Positions 17,653 through 27,011 of a DNA stretch of 64,000 nt are shown in pieces. Source of the DNA: Marivivens aquimaris. Lineage in GTDB: Bacteria; Pseudomonadota; Alphaproteobacteria; Rhodobacterales; Rhodobacteraceae. The notes under the pieces are model-generated. The model was not told the DNA's origin. It did not search any database and was given only the letters and a program-made list of their open reading frames with translations. Numbering within the stretch: the first letter of the stretch is position 1; every line of letters starts with the position of its first letter. The stretch spans positions 2,248,501-2,312,500 of the forward strand of contig NZ_JADBGB010000001.1 of NCBI RefSeq assembly GCF_015220045.1. The letters are read 5' to 3'. A program made the translations under genes and the position numbers.

Positions 17653-18606
17653 ATGAAGTTTGCTACCCTGCCCGATGGTCGCGATGTCGAGCGCCATACG
17701 ATTTCGAACGGCGATCTGTCAGCGAGTTTCCTGACCTACGGCGCGATCCTGCACGAGGTGCGTCTGGCGGGCCTCGACTACAACCTCACACTGAACTCGG
17801 ACAACCTCGAAGACTACTACGTCAAGATGAAGTACTACGGCGCCCTTATCGGTCCCGTCGGTAACCGCATCAAAGGCGCCCGCGCCCGCCTCAACGGGAT
17901 CGAGCATATGCTGACCCCGAACGAGGGCCGCAACACCCTGCACTCGGCCGAGGCGGGTAGCTATTGCAAGCTCTGGACGCTCGAAGAACTGACCGATAGC
18001 TCGATCACCCTGTCCGTGACTCTGCCCGACGGCGACGCGGGCTTCCCTGGCAACCAGCGCGTTCTGGCGCACTACAGCATCGAAGCCGACAACGTCCTGC
18101 GGCTTGAGCTGACCGTCACGACCGACGAGGATGCTTGGGTCAACGTGGTCAATCACGCCTACTGGAACCTCAGCGGCGAGAAGGACATCACCAACCACAA
18201 GATGCAGATCGCTGCGCGCCAGTATCTGCCGGTTGACGATGAGACCCTGCCGACCGAGCCGAACGACGTGGAAGGCACCCCGTTCGACTTCCGCGAACTC
18301 CGCCCTGTCGTTCCGGGCGAGCCTGACCTCGACCACAATTTCTGCCTGTCGCGCATCAAGATGGACATGCGCGAGGTCATGACGCTTCAGGGCGGCGATG
18401 TGACGATGACGATTGCGACCGATGCGCCTGGGCTTCAGGTCTATGATGGCCGTGATACCGACGCGCAGGGATTTGCCCCCTACGCCGGCCTCGCGCTGGA
18501 GCCGCAGTATTGGCCCAACGCGCCGCACGAACCGGACTTTCCCAAGATCGTGCTCAAAGCCGGTGGTGTCTGGACGCAGGAGAGCGAGTGGCGTTTCAGC
18601 CGTTGA
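17653..18606 (+). CDS. galM: Aldose 1-epimerase (galactose mutarotase family)
   Basis: 317 residues. It interconverts alpha and beta anomers of free sugars in the cytoplasm. Family features in order: ASFLTYGAILHEV, NTLHSAEAGSYCKLWTLEEL, the catalytic-His strand VNVVNHAYWNLSGE, DLDHNFCL, and the C-terminal Glu-containing GLALEPQYWPNAPHEPDFPK. The start follows the dgoK-like gene by 2 bp. The 3' end overlaps that of convergent puuD by 11 bp, leaving no room for a separate terminator. Confidence 0.9.
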   Translation: MKFATLPDGRDVERHTISNGDLSASFLTYGAILHEVRLAGLDYNLTLNSDNLEDYYVKMKYYGALIGPVGNRIKGARARLNGIEHMLTPNEGRNTLHSAEAGSYCKLWTLEELTDSSITLSVTLPDGDAGFPGNQRVLAHYSIEADNVLRLELTVTTDEDAWVNVVNHAYWNLSGEKDITNHKMQIAARQYLPVDDETLPTEPNDVEGTPFDFRELRPVVPGEPDLDHNFCLSRIKMDMREVMTLQGGDVTMTIATDAPGLQVYDGRDTDAQGFAPYAGLALEPQYWPNAPHEPDFPKIVLKAGGVWTQESEWRFSR

Positions 18607-19810
18607 CGCTCTCGAACCACTTCACGATCTCTGCACGGTCTTCGGGCAGGATATAGGACGCAGAGGGCGGAGGCATGGCATGGCTCCGCCCTGCTTGCAG
18701 GTAGATCTGCTTGGCGTGGATGGCGACCTGTTCGGGAATTTCCAGCATCACGCCCTTCGGCGGCACTGCGATCCCCGGCCAACCGGGTTCGGCTGCGTGG
18801 CACATCGAACAGTTGCCCATCACGATGTTGACCACGTCATCAAACCCCTCGGCAGCCGCGTATTTATGTGCGGTCTGCGACAGCGCGGCGTCCTCTTGGT
18901 ACTCCCAGCGCGACAGCGACGAGACCCAGATGATCAGCACAAACAGGATCGCGGTCACAGCCAGCGTCCAACCCGGCTTGCCTTTGCGGGCGTGCATCGA
19001 GTTGAAGAAGTGGCGAATGGTGACGCCCATCAGGAACACCAGCGAGGCCACGACCCAGTTGTATTCGGTGCCGAATGCCATCGGATAATGGTTCGACAGC
19101 ATCAGGAAGATGACGGGCAGCGTCAGGTAGTTGTTGTGGGTCGACCGCTGCTTGGCGATCTTGCCGTACTTCGGATCGGGTTTGCGACCAGCAATGAGGT
19201 CGGCCACCACGATCTTCTGGTTCGGGATGATGATGAAGAACACGTTGGCCGACATGATCGTCGCGGTGAACGCACCGAGGTGCAGCAGCGCCGCGCGGCC
19301 CGTGAACACCTGATTGTAGCCCCAAGCCATCGCCACGAGGATCACGTAGAGCAGGATCATCAGGCGGGTGTTGTTATCCCCGAACTTCGTCTTACAAAGC
19401 TGGTCATACATCACCCAGCCAATTCCAAGCGACGCCATCGAAATCACCGCGCCTTGCCAGACGGGGATATCCAGCTTGTTCGGGTCAATCAGGAAAAGGT
19501 CGCCGCCAATGTAATAAACCACGAACAACATCGCGAAGCCCGACAGCCACGTCGAATAGCTCTCCCATTTGAACCACACAAGGTCGGAGGGCATTTGCTC
19601 AGGCGCAACGAGGTACTTCTGGATGTGATAGAACCCGCCGCCGTGGACCTGCCACTCTTCGCCATCCGCTCCGGTCGCCAGATTGCGATCGCGGTGCAGG
19701 CCAAGGTCGAGTGCGATGAAATAGAAGGACGAACCGATCCACGCCACGGCCGTAATGACGTGGGTCCAGCGGACGGCGAATTCAATCCAGTCTAGCAGAA
19801 TGGGGTTCAT
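18596..19810 (-). CDS. puuD: Membrane urate hydroxylase PuuD with C-terminal cytochrome c domain
   Basis: 404 residues from the ATG at 19810; the upstream in-frame codons overlap uraH and are rejected. The N-terminal ~290 residues contain about eight membrane helices of the PuuD family (EFAVRWTHVITAVAWIGSSF, YYIGGDLFLIDPNKLDIPVW, FFIIIPNQKIVVADL). The C-terminus is a cytochrome c with heme motif CSMCH and a likely axial Met in HAMPPPS. It oxidises urate to 5-hydroxyisourate and passes electrons to the respiratory chain instead of producing peroxide. Its start lies 1 bp after the uraH stop, and UraH takes the next step. Confidence 0.95.
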   Translation of the reverse strand: MNPILLDWIEFAVRWTHVITAVAWIGSSFYFIALDLGLHRDRNLATGADGEEWQVHGGGFYHIQKYLVAPEQMPSDLVWFKWESYSTWLSGFAMLFVVYYIGGDLFLIDPNKLDIPVWQGAVISMASLGIGWVMYDQLCKTKFGDNNTRLMILLYVILVAMAWGYNQVFTGRAALLHLGAFTATIMSANVFFIIIPNQKIVVADLIAGRKPDPKYGKIAKQRSTHNNYLTLPVIFLMLSNHYPMAFGTEYNWVVASLVFLMGVTIRHFFNSMHARKGKPGWTLAVTAILFVLIIWVSSLSRWEYQEDAALSQTAHKYAAAEGFDDVVNIVMGNCSMCHAAEPGWPGIAVPPKGVMLEIPEQVAIHAKQIYLQAGRSHAMPPPSASYILPEDRAEIVKWFESVNG

Positions 19811-19811
19811 C

Positions 19812-20171
19812 TCAGCTCCCGCGGTATGTGGAGTAACCGAACGGCGAGACCAGAAGCGGCACATGATAGTGCGCCATCGGATCGCTCATGCCGAAGCGGA
19901 TCGGGACGACATCGAGAAAGAACGGCTCGGGAAATTCCTGACCGGTCGCCTTCAGATAGGCTCCGACGCGGAACTCCAGCTCGTAGGTTCCGGCTTTGAA
20001 TTGTTCTTTGGGAAGGATCGGTCCATCGGTCCGGCCATCGTCGTTCGTGACCTTGTAACCGATGTGAAACCGCTGGCTTCCATCAAAGCGGAAGAGGTCG
20101 ATCATCATTCCGGCTGCGGGCATTCCGCGTGCAGTATCCAGAACATGGGTCGTTAAATAGCCGCCCGGCAT
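19812..20171 (-). CDS. uraH: 5-hydroxyisourate hydrolase (transthyretin-related)
   Basis: 119 residues. UraH opens 5-hydroxyisourate to OHCU. Signatures: an N-terminal HVLDTARGMPAAGMMIDLF, central FRVGAYLKATGQEFPEPFFL, and the C-terminal tetrapeptide YRGS that defines the enzyme against true transthyretin. First gene of the uraH-puuD operon, divergent from puuE-uraD across 141 bp. Confidence 0.96.
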   Translation of the reverse strand: MPGGYLTTHVLDTARGMPAAGMMIDLFRFDGSQRFHIGYKVTNDDGRTDGPILPKEQFKAGTYELEFRVGAYLKATGQEFPEPFFLDVVPIRFGMSDPMAHYHVPLLVSPFGYSTYRGS

Positions 20172-20190
20172 TGATTACTCCGTTATCATT

Positions 20191-20244
20191 TGTGATCAAC
20201 GTGCCGCATTCATTGGCACAATGTCGATGCGTGTTGTGATCAAC
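20191..20244. promoter_or_regulatory. Repeated TGTGATCAAC element between divergent purine operons
   Basis: TGTGATCAAC occurs at 20191-20200 and again at 20235-20244, exactly 44 bp apart. Both sit within an interrupted palindrome (TTG-TGAT-CAA; the second extends to GTTG-TGAT-CAAC). The four-helical-turn spacing in the only shared control region of uraH-puuD and puuE-uraD suggests paired operators of a purine-catabolism regulator, which is not encoded nearby. Confidence 0.45.
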
Positions 20245-20312
20245 CGCACGTCACTTGCCAAACTTTGCCTTTCACAACACCATAAATTTGACCAAACGCT
20301 CAAGAGGCAAGC

Positions 20313-21725
20313 ATGAACCGATATCCGCGCAATATGATCGGCCACGGGCCGGACGCGCCAGATGCCAAATGGCCCGGTGGGGCCAAAGTCGCCATTAGCC
20401 TTGTTCTGAACTACGAAGAAGGCGGCGAGAACTGCATTCTGCACGGTGACGGACAGTCCGAAGCATTCCTCTCCGACATCGCGGGCGCCGCGCAGTGGCC
20501 GGGGCAGCGCCATTGGAATATGGAGTCGATCTACGAATACGGTGCGCGCGCAGGTTTCTGGCGTCTGCACCAACTTTTCACCGAGCGGGACATCCCCGTG
20601 ACGATCTACGGCGTCGCGACAGCCCTCGCCCGCAGCCCCGAACAGGTGGCCGCGATGAAGGATGCAGGCTGGGAAATCGCCTCGCACGGCCTCAAGTGGG
20701 TCGAGCACAAGGATATGCCCGAAGAAGAGGAGCGCCGCCAGATCGCCGAAGCGGTGCGCCTGCATACCGAAGTCGTCGGCACTCCGCCGACCGGCTGGTA
20801 CACGGGCCGCTGTTCGCTGAACACCGTGCGCCTGACTGCCGAGCTGGGTCTGCCTTGGATCAGCGACACTTACGACGACGACCTGCCCTACTGGCTGGAG
20901 GCAGGCGACCGCGATCAGTTGGTGATCCCCTACACCCTCGAAGCCAATGACATGCGCTTTGCGACAGCACCCGGTTACATCACGGGCGAGCAGTTCTATC
21001 AGTACCTCAAAGACGCCTTCGACGTGCTTTATGCCGAGGGCGAAGCGGGCCGCGCGAAGATGATGAGCGTCGGCCTTCACTGCCGTCTGATCGGCCGTCC
21101 GGGCAAGATGGCGGGCCTCAAGAAGTTCCTCGACTACGTTGCGCAGTTTGATGACGTCTGGTTCCCCCGCCGCATCGATATCGCGAACCACTGGGCCGAA
21201 CATCACCCCCACGTCCGCTACGACCATCCGACCGAAATGGACAAGGACACTTTCGTCAGCACCTACGGCAGCATTTTCGAGCATTCGCCGTGGATCGCCG
21301 AACGTGCCTTTGATCTGGAGCTTGGCCCCGCGCACGACCGCGCGGTTGGGCTGCACAATGCGCTCTGCCGTATGTTCCGCTCGGCCACTGACGACGAAAA
21401 GATGGGCGTTCTGACTGCCCACCCCGACCTTGCGGGCAAACTCGCCGCCGCCAAACGCCTCACTGCCGACAGCACCTCCGAACAGGCAAGTGCTGGGCTC
21501 GATGCGCTAACCGACGGAGAACGCGAGGAATTTACCCGTTTGAATACCGCCTATACGGAAAAGCACGGCTTCCCGTTCATCATTGCCGTGCGTGATCACG
21601 ACAAGGCGGGTATTCTGAACGCATTCAAAGAGCGCGTCTCGAACGACACCGAAACCGAATTTAAAACGGCTTGCGGACAGGTCGAACGGATCGCGCTGCA
21701 CCGACTGAAAGCACTATTGCCATGA
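20313..21725 (+). CDS. puuE: Bifunctional allantoinase PuuE - OHCU decarboxylase UraD fusion
   Basis: 470 residues. Residues ~1-305 are the cofactor-independent allantoinase of the polysaccharide-deacetylase fold (YPRNMIGHGPDAPDAKWPGG; VALSLVLNYEEGGEN-type strand; GWEIASHGLKW; YTGRCSLNTVRL). Residues ~310-470 are OHCU decarboxylase (LHNALCRMFRSATDDEKMGV, LTAHPDLAGKLA, GFPFIIAVRDHDKAGIL). OHCU is thus decarboxylated to S-allantoin and then hydrolysed to allantoate by one chain. The stop overlaps the next start by 4 bp (ATGA). Confidence 0.94.
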   Translation: MNRYPRNMIGHGPDAPDAKWPGGAKVAISLVLNYEEGGENCILHGDGQSEAFLSDIAGAAQWPGQRHWNMESIYEYGARAGFWRLHQLFTERDIPVTIYGVATALARSPEQVAAMKDAGWEIASHGLKWVEHKDMPEEEERRQIAEAVRLHTEVVGTPPTGWYTGRCSLNTVRLTAELGLPWISDTYDDDLPYWLEAGDRDQLVIPYTLEANDMRFATAPGYITGEQFYQYLKDAFDVLYAEGEAGRAKMMSVGLHCRLIGRPGKMAGLKKFLDYVAQFDDVWFPRRIDIANHWAEHHPHVRYDHPTEMDKDTFVSTYGSIFEHSPWIAERAFDLELGPAHDRAVGLHNALCRMFRSATDDEKMGVLTAHPDLAGKLAAAKRLTADSTSEQASAGLDALTDGEREEFTRLNTAYTEKHGFPFIIAVRDHDKAGILNAFKERVSNDTETEFKTACGQVERIALHRLKALLP

Positions 21726-22537
21726 CCTACGCTTTCCCGCCCGGCGGGATGCCTCCGCTGACCGAAGATCCGGCCTCGAACGGCGCGCACTTTACCGAAA
21801 GTTACGCGTTCATTCCCGCGTCGACCATGCGCGACATTACGTCGAGCCTGCTGCCGAACTGGGTCAAAACACGCTGCTGGATCATCGCCCGCCCGATGAC
21901 CGGCTTTGCCGAGACCTTCGCCCAATACGCCGTCGAAATCGAACCGAACGGCGGCAGCGACAAACCCGAGCCTGACCGCGATGCCGAGGGTGTCCTGTTC
22001 ATCGCTGAAGGCAAGATGGAGATCATCATCGCAGGCGAGACCCACGTCGTCGGCACTGGCGGTTACGTTTACTGCCCGCCCGCGACGCGCTGGACCTTGC
22101 GCAATGCGAGCGACGAAAAGCTGCGTTTCCACTGGATCCGCCGCCGCTACGTTCACGTGGACGGCTACGATAATCCGCGTCCATTTGTGACGTCCGACGC
22201 GGACCAGCCAGTCCACTGGATGCCCGGTACGGACAAATGGGGCACCACACGCTTCGTCTCGCCCGACGATCTGCGTCACGACATGCACGTCAACATCGTT
22301 ACCTTCAAACCGGGCGGGCAAATCCCGTTCGCGGAAACCCATGTGATGGAGCATGGACTCTACGTTTTGCAGGGGACGGCCAAATATTTGCTCAACGAAC
22401 GCTGGGTTGATGTTGGCCCCGGCGATTTTATGTGGCTTCGTGCCTTCTGTCCGCAAGCTTGTATTGCAACGGGTGATGTTCCCTTTAGATATTTGCTGTA
22501 TAAGGACGTTAATCGTCATCCTTCTTTGACGCTCTGA
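21722..22537 (+). CDS. (S)-ureidoglycine aminohydrolase, bicupin
   Basis: 271 residues from the ATG at 21722, which overlaps the preceding stop as ATGA. The protein is a double cupin of the UGlyAH (YlbA/AllE) family: first cupin around FIAEGKMEIIIAGETHVVGT, second around ETHVMEHGLYVLQGTAKYLL, each with metal-binding His/Glu positions. It releases ammonia from (S)-ureidoglycine to give (S)-ureidoglycolate. Allantoate amidohydrolase, which makes its substrate, is not in this window. Confidence 0.9.
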   Translation: MTYAFPPGGMPPLTEDPASNGAHFTESYAFIPASTMRDITSSLLPNWVKTRCWIIARPMTGFAETFAQYAVEIEPNGGSDKPEPDRDAEGVLFIAEGKMEIIIAGETHVVGTGGYVYCPPATRWTLRNASDEKLRFHWIRRRYVHVDGYDNPRPFVTSDADQPVHWMPGTDKWGTTRFVSPDDLRHDMHVNIVTFKPGGQIPFAETHVMEHGLYVLQGTAKYLLNERWVDVGPGDFMWLRAFCPQACIATGDVPFRYLLYKDVNRHPSLTL

Positions 22538-22550
22538 AGGGTGGCTATTG

Positions 22551-22580
22551 GTGGTCGTGCCGGTTCGCTGGCACGACCAC
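22551..22580 (+). promoter_or_regulatory. Perfect hairpin between ureidoglycine aminohydrolase and allA
   Basis: GTGGTCGTGCC (22551-22561) pairs with GGCACGACCAC (22570-22580) around an 8-nt loop. It sits in the 55-bp gap and is followed by TTAAAGGA, the allA ribosome-binding site. No T-tract follows, so it is more likely an mRNA-stabilising or partial-attenuation element than a full terminator. Confidence 0.55.
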
Positions 22581-22592
22581 TTAAAGGAACTC

Positions 22593-23072
22593 ATGGAAAT
22601 CAAAGCTCTCCCCCTGACCCGCGAGGCGTTTGCGCCGTTCGGCGATGTGCTGGATACTGCGGGCGATCCGGACAAAATCATCAATCGCGGTATGTGCGGT
22701 CGCTATCATGATCGTGCTGAACTGGACTTCGGCCCAGAGGGTCGCGCAGGCATCAGCCTGTTCAAGGCGATCCCGCGCGAAATGCCTTATATCTGCGACC
22801 TGCTGGAGCGGCACCCCGAAGGCAGTCAGGCGTTCATTCCCATGAGCATGGATCAGTTCCTGATCATCGTCGCGCCCGATGATGGCGGCAAACCGGGAAC
22901 GCCTGCCGCGTTTATCAGCGAGGCCGGACAGGGGATCAATTTCCATCGCGGCACGTGGCACGGCGTTCTGACGCCCTTGCATGAGCCGGGGCTATTTGCG
23001 GTCGTCGACAGGATCGGCGCCACACCGAACCTCGAAGAAGTCGATGTGCCGCCGTTCACGGTGACGCTCTAA
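22593..23072 (+). CDS. allA: Ureidoglycolate lyase
   Basis: 159 residues from the ATG at 22593, chosen because AAAGGA precedes it; the in-frame start at 22548 lies inside the hairpin. AllA splits (S)-ureidoglycolate into glyoxylate and urea. Motifs: LTREAFAPFGDVLD, RHPEGSQAFIPM and GINFHRGTWHGVLTPL, the core of the small cupin-like lyase. Its stop overlaps the convergent cueR stop by 4 bp. Confidence 0.93.
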   Translation: MEIKALPLTREAFAPFGDVLDTAGDPDKIINRGMCGRYHDRAELDFGPEGRAGISLFKAIPREMPYICDLLERHPEGSQAFIPMSMDQFLIIVAPDDGGKPGTPAAFISEAGQGINFHRGTWHGVLTPLHEPGLFAVVDRIGATPNLEEVDVPPFTVTL

Positions 23073-23458
23073 TCCTGCCCCGCAAGGCTGTACAGAATGG
23101 GACAGTCGGGGCGTTCGTCCCCTTTGCAACAATCCACAAGCTCGGCCAGCGTATCGCGCATCTCGGTCATTTCGGCGATCCGCTTGTCGACTTCGGCCAA
23201 ATGCGCGGCGGCGATGGTTTTCACCTCGGCACTGGCACGGGATTGGTCCTCGTACAGCTCCAGCAGGCTGCGGCATTCATTGATGGAAAAGCCCAGCGCC
23301 CTGCCCCGCCCGACGAACGCGAGCTTGTGCAAGACAGGATCGCTGAAGCTGCGGTAGCCGTTGTCGTCGCGATCCGGCTTCACGAGACCAATGTCCTCGT
23401 AATAACGGATGGTTTTCGCAGGCAGGCCGGTGCAGCGGGAAGCTTCCTTGATATTCAT
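23069..23458 (-). CDS. cueR: Copper-responsive MerR-family regulator CueR
   Basis: 129 residues. The N-terminal MerR helix-turn-helix ([35 protein letters not shown]) is followed by a long dimerisation helix. The C-terminal metal loop has the pair C-X7-C (CKGDERPDC), the spacing typical of Cu(I)/Ag(I)-sensing CueR. It follows copA with a 4-bp overlap and would act on the palindromic 19-bp-spacer promoter upstream of copA. Confidence 0.93.
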   Translation of the reverse strand: MNIKEASRCTGLPAKTIRYYEDIGLVKPDRDDNGYRSFSDPVLHKLAFVGRGRALGFSINECRSLLELYEDQSRASAEVKTIAAAHLAEVDKRIAEMTEMRDTLAELVDCCKGDERPDCPILYSLAGQD

Positions 23459-25680
23459 GCCGTACGCCCCGCCGAATAGCTGCGCAGGCGCAGTGCATTG
23501 CCAACAACAAAGATTGAGCTGAACGCCATCGCGCCGGCGCCGAGCATCGGTGAGAGCATGATGCCGAAGGTCGGGTAAAGGACGCCCGCTGCGACTGGGA
23601 TCAGCACCACGTTATAGGCAAAGGCCCAGAACAGGTTCTGACGAATGTTGCGCATCACGGCGCGGCTCATGCGCCACGCGGCAGAGGCCAGGCGGATATC
23701 GTTGCTCATCAGCACAACGTCAGCAGTTTGGATAGCAACATCGGTGCCAGAACCGACAGCGACGCCCACATCCGCCTGCGCCAAAGCGGGCGCATCATTG
23801 ATGCCGTCACCGATAAAGGCGACCGGACCGTGAGATTGCGCATCGCGGATGGCGCCGACTTTGCCCTCAGGAGCGACCTCGGCAACGAAGCGGTTGATGT
23901 TGAGCTGGCGGGCCACGACGCTCGCGGTCGCCGCGTTATCGCCGGTGATCATGATGCTATAGATATCACGATCATGGAGCTGGCTGATCGCCTCGCCCGC
24001 TTCCGGTTTGACCGGATCGGCAACGCCCACCACAGCAAGCAGTTCGTTATCGACGGCCGCAAAGAAAGGCGACTGACCTTCGAGCGCCATCGCGCTCGAC
24101 CGTGCGGTATAGCCACTGATCTCCACACCCTTTTCACGCATCAGCCGCTCGGAACCGACAAGGACGCGGCGGCCCTCCATATTGCCCTCAACCCCAAGGC
24201 CGGGAAGCGTGCGGAAATCGGTGATCCGCGCAGGCTCGATCCTGTTTTCCTTGGCCTCTGCCATGATGGCGTGAGCCAGCGGGTGTTCCGAGTTCTGCTC
24301 GACCCCTGCCATGATGCTGATCGCATCGGCGCGGTTGTCGCTAAGCATGGTGACGAGCGCCGGTTTGCCTTTGGTCAGCGTGCCGGTTTTGTCGAAGGCA
24401 ACGGTCGTCACTTCCGCGAACCGTTGCAGCGCATCCCCCTGCCGGAACAGGATGCCGAGTTCAGCCGCGCGACCCGTGCCGACCATGATCGACGTCGGTG
24501 TCGCGAGACCCATCGCGCAGGGGCACGCAATAATCAGCACCGACACACCAGCCACCAGCGCGTATTGCAGCGACGGGCCAAGGATAAGCCACGTCAGGAA
24601 AGTCAGCGCCGCAATGACGATGACAACCGGAACAAAGACAGCGGTCACCTTGTCGACTTGGGTCTGGATCGGGAGCTTGGCGCTCTGCGCGTCCTGCACC
24701 ATCGCCACGATCCGCGCGAGGACGGTGTCCTTGCCAGTCGCAGTGACCTTCATACGGACCACGCCCATGCCGTTGATCGTGCCGCCGACCAGCGTATCTC
24801 CGACGCCCTTTTCAACAGGCATCGGTTCGCCCGTAATCATGGACTCGTCGGCGAAGGTCGAGCCGGAGATGACCTCGCCATCCAGCGGGAACTTGCTCCC
24901 AGGACGCACGAGCAGGATCTGACCGCGGCGGATGTCGGAAACGGGCGTTTCGGTTTCCTCGTCGCCGTTCACGACAATGGCCGTTTCGGGCGCAAGGTTG
25001 AGCAGTGCCTCGATAGCAGCACCCGCGCGGCCCTTGGCGCGGGCCTCTAGCGTGCGGCCCAGCAGGATCAGCGTCATGATGACCATCGCGGCCTCGTAGT
25101 AGACGCTATTTGTTTCACCCGGCAGCGCACTCGGCCAGAAGGTCGCGACGATGGAATAGAAGTACGCAGCCCCTGCGCCCAGCGCGACGAGGCTGTTCAT
25201 CTCCGGGCCGCCACGCAGCAGCGAGGGGATGCCCTTTGCAAAGAAAACGCGACCGGGGCCGAGGATGAGCAGGGTCGTCAGGACGAACTCTACAAGCCGC
25301 AGGTTCTGCATCCCGACGACACCCATGATCGCCTCATGAAGCGGCGGATAAAGGTGGCCGCCCATTTCCACGAAGGCCACGGGAATCGTCAGTACCGCCG
25401 CCACCAAGAGGCGCAGCGCCATCTGGCGCGACTCGCTCATTTTCTTGCTGGAGGTCGTTGGCTGTTCGTCCACAGGTTTCGATGCGGGGAAACCTGCATT
25501 GGTCAGCGCCTCGATCACATCATCGAGCCGACCGCCGTCCATCAGGACTTTTGCCTTTTCCGTCGCGAGGTTGACGCTTACCGCTTCGACGCCGTTCACG
25601 CGGCCAGCGATCTTTTCGACACGCGACACGCAGGAGGCGCAGCTCATGCCTTCTATATTGAGTATGACTTCATCTGACAT
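23455..25680 (-). CDS. copA: Copper-exporting P1B-type ATPase
   Basis: 741 residues. One N-terminal heavy-metal domain (GMSCASC), eight predicted membrane helices, the ion-channel motif [10 protein letters not shown], phosphorylation site [13 protein letters not shown]-domain HP in [10 protein letters not shown], and hinge [16 protein letters not shown]. It pumps Cu(I) from the cytoplasm to the periplasm. It has a single metal-binding domain rather than the two of E. coli CopA. First gene of copA-cueR, divergent from copZ. Confidence 0.96.
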   Translation of the reverse strand: MSDEVILNIEGMSCASCVSRVEKIAGRVNGVEAVSVNLATEKAKVLMDGGRLDDVIEALTNAGFPASKPVDEQPTTSSKKMSESRQMALRLLVAAVLTIPVAFVEMGGHLYPPLHEAIMGVVGMQNLRLVEFVLTTLLILGPGRVFFAKGIPSLLRGGPEMNSLVALGAGAAYFYSIVATFWPSALPGETNSVYYEAAMVIMTLILLGRTLEARAKGRAGAAIEALLNLAPETAIVVNGDEETETPVSDIRRGQILLVRPGSKFPLDGEVISGSTFADESMITGEPMPVEKGVGDTLVGGTINGMGVVRMKVTATGKDTVLARIVAMVQDAQSAKLPIQTQVDKVTAVFVPVVIVIAALTFLTWLILGPSLQYALVAGVSVLIIACPCAMGLATPTSIMVGTGRAAELGILFRQGDALQRFAEVTTVAFDKTGTLTKGKPALVTMLSDNRADAISIMAGVEQNSEHPLAHAIMAEAKENRIEPARITDFRTLPGLGVEGNMEGRRVLVGSERLMREKGVEISGYTARSSAMALEGQSPFFAAVDNELLAVVGVADPVKPEAGEAISQLHDRDIYSIMITGDNAATASVVARQLNINRFVAEVAPEGKVGAIRDAQSHGPVAFIGDGINDAPALAQADVGVAVGSGTDVAIQTADVVLMSNDIRLASAAWRMSRAVMRNIRQNLFWAFAYNVVLIPVAAGVLYPTFGIMLSPMLGAGAMAFSSIFVVGNALRLRSYSAGRTA

Positions 25681-25704
25681 CGTTCTGCCTTTCCGTTTGA
25701 AAGG

Positions 25705-25735
25705 TACCTAGTCATTCCAGTTACTGGAAGGTCAA
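25705..25735 (-). promoter_or_regulatory. CueR-type promoter of copA
   Basis: On the minus strand: -35 TTGACC (25730-25735), a 19-bp spacer, and -10 TAGGTA (25705-25710). The spacer contains the near-perfect dyad CCTTCCAGT-A-ACTGGAA. A dyad inside an over-long 19-bp spacer is the hallmark of MerR-family activation by DNA distortion, and the arms resemble CueR sites (ACCTTCC...GGAAGG). Confidence 0.85.
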
Positions 25736-25795
25736 GGATAGTATTGACGATCCTTTTTCGAACCACAACATATCTACCAAACAATGGAGATTGAG

Positions 25796-25990
25796 ATGAA
25801 ATTCCTCGTCAGCGATATGACGTGCAACCACTGCAAAGCGACAATCGAAAACGCGATTCATAACCTTGACGGCAATGCCAAGGTTTCAGTCGACCTTGCT
25901 TCAAAGACAGTCGACGTCGAAACCACCCGTGGTCAACAGCACATTCTGAACACTCTGGTAGGCGCCGGTTTCGAAGCCCGCGTGGTTTAA
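25796..25990 (+). CDS. copZ: Copper chaperone CopZ (HMA domain)
   Basis: 64 residues from the ATG at 25796, which has GGAG upstream; the ATG 12 bp earlier is itself part of that ribosome-binding site. A single ferredoxin-like heavy-metal domain with the Cu(I)-binding motif MTCNHCKATIENAI. It would hand copper to CopA. It is transcribed away from copA, sharing the 115-bp control region. Its 3' end overlaps corA by 3 bp. Confidence 0.9.
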   Translation: MKFLVSDMTCNHCKATIENAIHNLDGNAKVSVDLASKTVDVETTRGQQHILNTLVGAGFEARVV

Positions 25991-26946
25991 AGCCAGCCGC
26001 GCCACCGGAAATATGCCCATGTCGCGACCGCTGACGTCAGCATCGCGGCAAGGGCCACGGGATAGGCCCACGGCACCTGAAGTTCAGGCATGTTGGCAAA
26101 GTTCATCCCGTAGATAGAAGCGATCAGTGTGGGCGGCGTAAAGAGCGCCGCGACCACCGAGATGATCCGCACCGTCGCGTTCTGCGCCAGATTGACCATG
26201 CCGAGCGTGGCATCCGTGGTTAGTCCGATCCGGCTTCCCAAGAAATCCGCATGAACGGCAAGCGCCTGAATATCGCGCGTCTGGGCATTGGCGGCGTGTT
26301 TCAGCGCCTTCGTGTCCTCGCGCGTCGTGAGGTTCTGGACGTAGTAGCTAAGCATCCGTTCGCAGGTCGTCAGACCGAGCCTGATACGCCCCAGAAGGTC
26401 GCCCTGCCGCCCGACTTGGCGCAGTACTTCGAGCAGTTCGTCAGAGTCCGGCGCCTCCGGATTACGGTAGATATTCGCCGACATGTCATCGACGCTGATG
26501 CCAATCCCTTCGAGGAGGTCAGCCAGTCGCCCAACGATTTCTTCAATCAGGCCGAGGAATATCCGCTCGTGCGTCGCGCATCCGACCGCCGTCCGTTCGG
26601 GGCGCTGCGGGTAGGTCTCGAACGGACGCGAGATGCGGTGCCGGACAGTGACCAGTTGCTGCGGGGTCAGGATAAACGTCACGGGGCTGGCGACGGGCGT
26701 GCTGCCTTCAGACAGACCGGGCAGTACCACCGTCATCACGTCGACTTCGCCCTCACGGTAGAGGCGGTTCGAGATCTCAATTTCTTCCATCTCGGCCAGC
26801 GTCGGAACAGAGATGCCCAGCGCCTCGACCTGTGCGATCTGTTCGGGCGTTCCGCTGAACAGATCGATCCACATCGCCGACCCCAGATCGTCATCAGGCC
26901 CAAGCGCCACGAGACGGTTGTTTCGGGTGATATAGGCGTTCAGCAT
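25987..26946 (-). CDS. CorA-family divalent-cation transporter
   Basis: 319 residues from the ATG at 26946. A long cytoplasmic alpha/beta domain ends in coiled helices (QTRDIQALAVHADFLGSRIG), followed by two C-terminal membrane helices with the CorA signature YGMNFANMPEL at the pore mouth. It probably moves Mg2+ (or Co2+/Ni2+). Its tail-to-tail overlap with copZ does not imply a copper role. Confidence 0.9.
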   Translation of the reverse strand: MLNAYITRNNRLVALGPDDDLGSAMWIDLFSGTPEQIAQVEALGISVPTLAEMEEIEISNRLYREGEVDVMTVVLPGLSEGSTPVASPVTFILTPQQLVTVRHRISRPFETYPQRPERTAVGCATHERIFLGLIEEIVGRLADLLEGIGISVDDMSANIYRNPEAPDSDELLEVLRQVGRQGDLLGRIRLGLTTCERMLSYYVQNLTTREDTKALKHAANAQTRDIQALAVHADFLGSRIGLTTDATLGMVNLAQNATVRIISVVAALFTPPTLIASIYGMNFANMPELQVPWAYPVALAAMLTSAVATWAYFRWRGWL

Positions 26947-27011
26947 AGTAGGTCTTTCCGGAAATAACTTACCACGCAAATAGCGCGCCCGCACTTCCTG
27001 ACCAATCCTGC

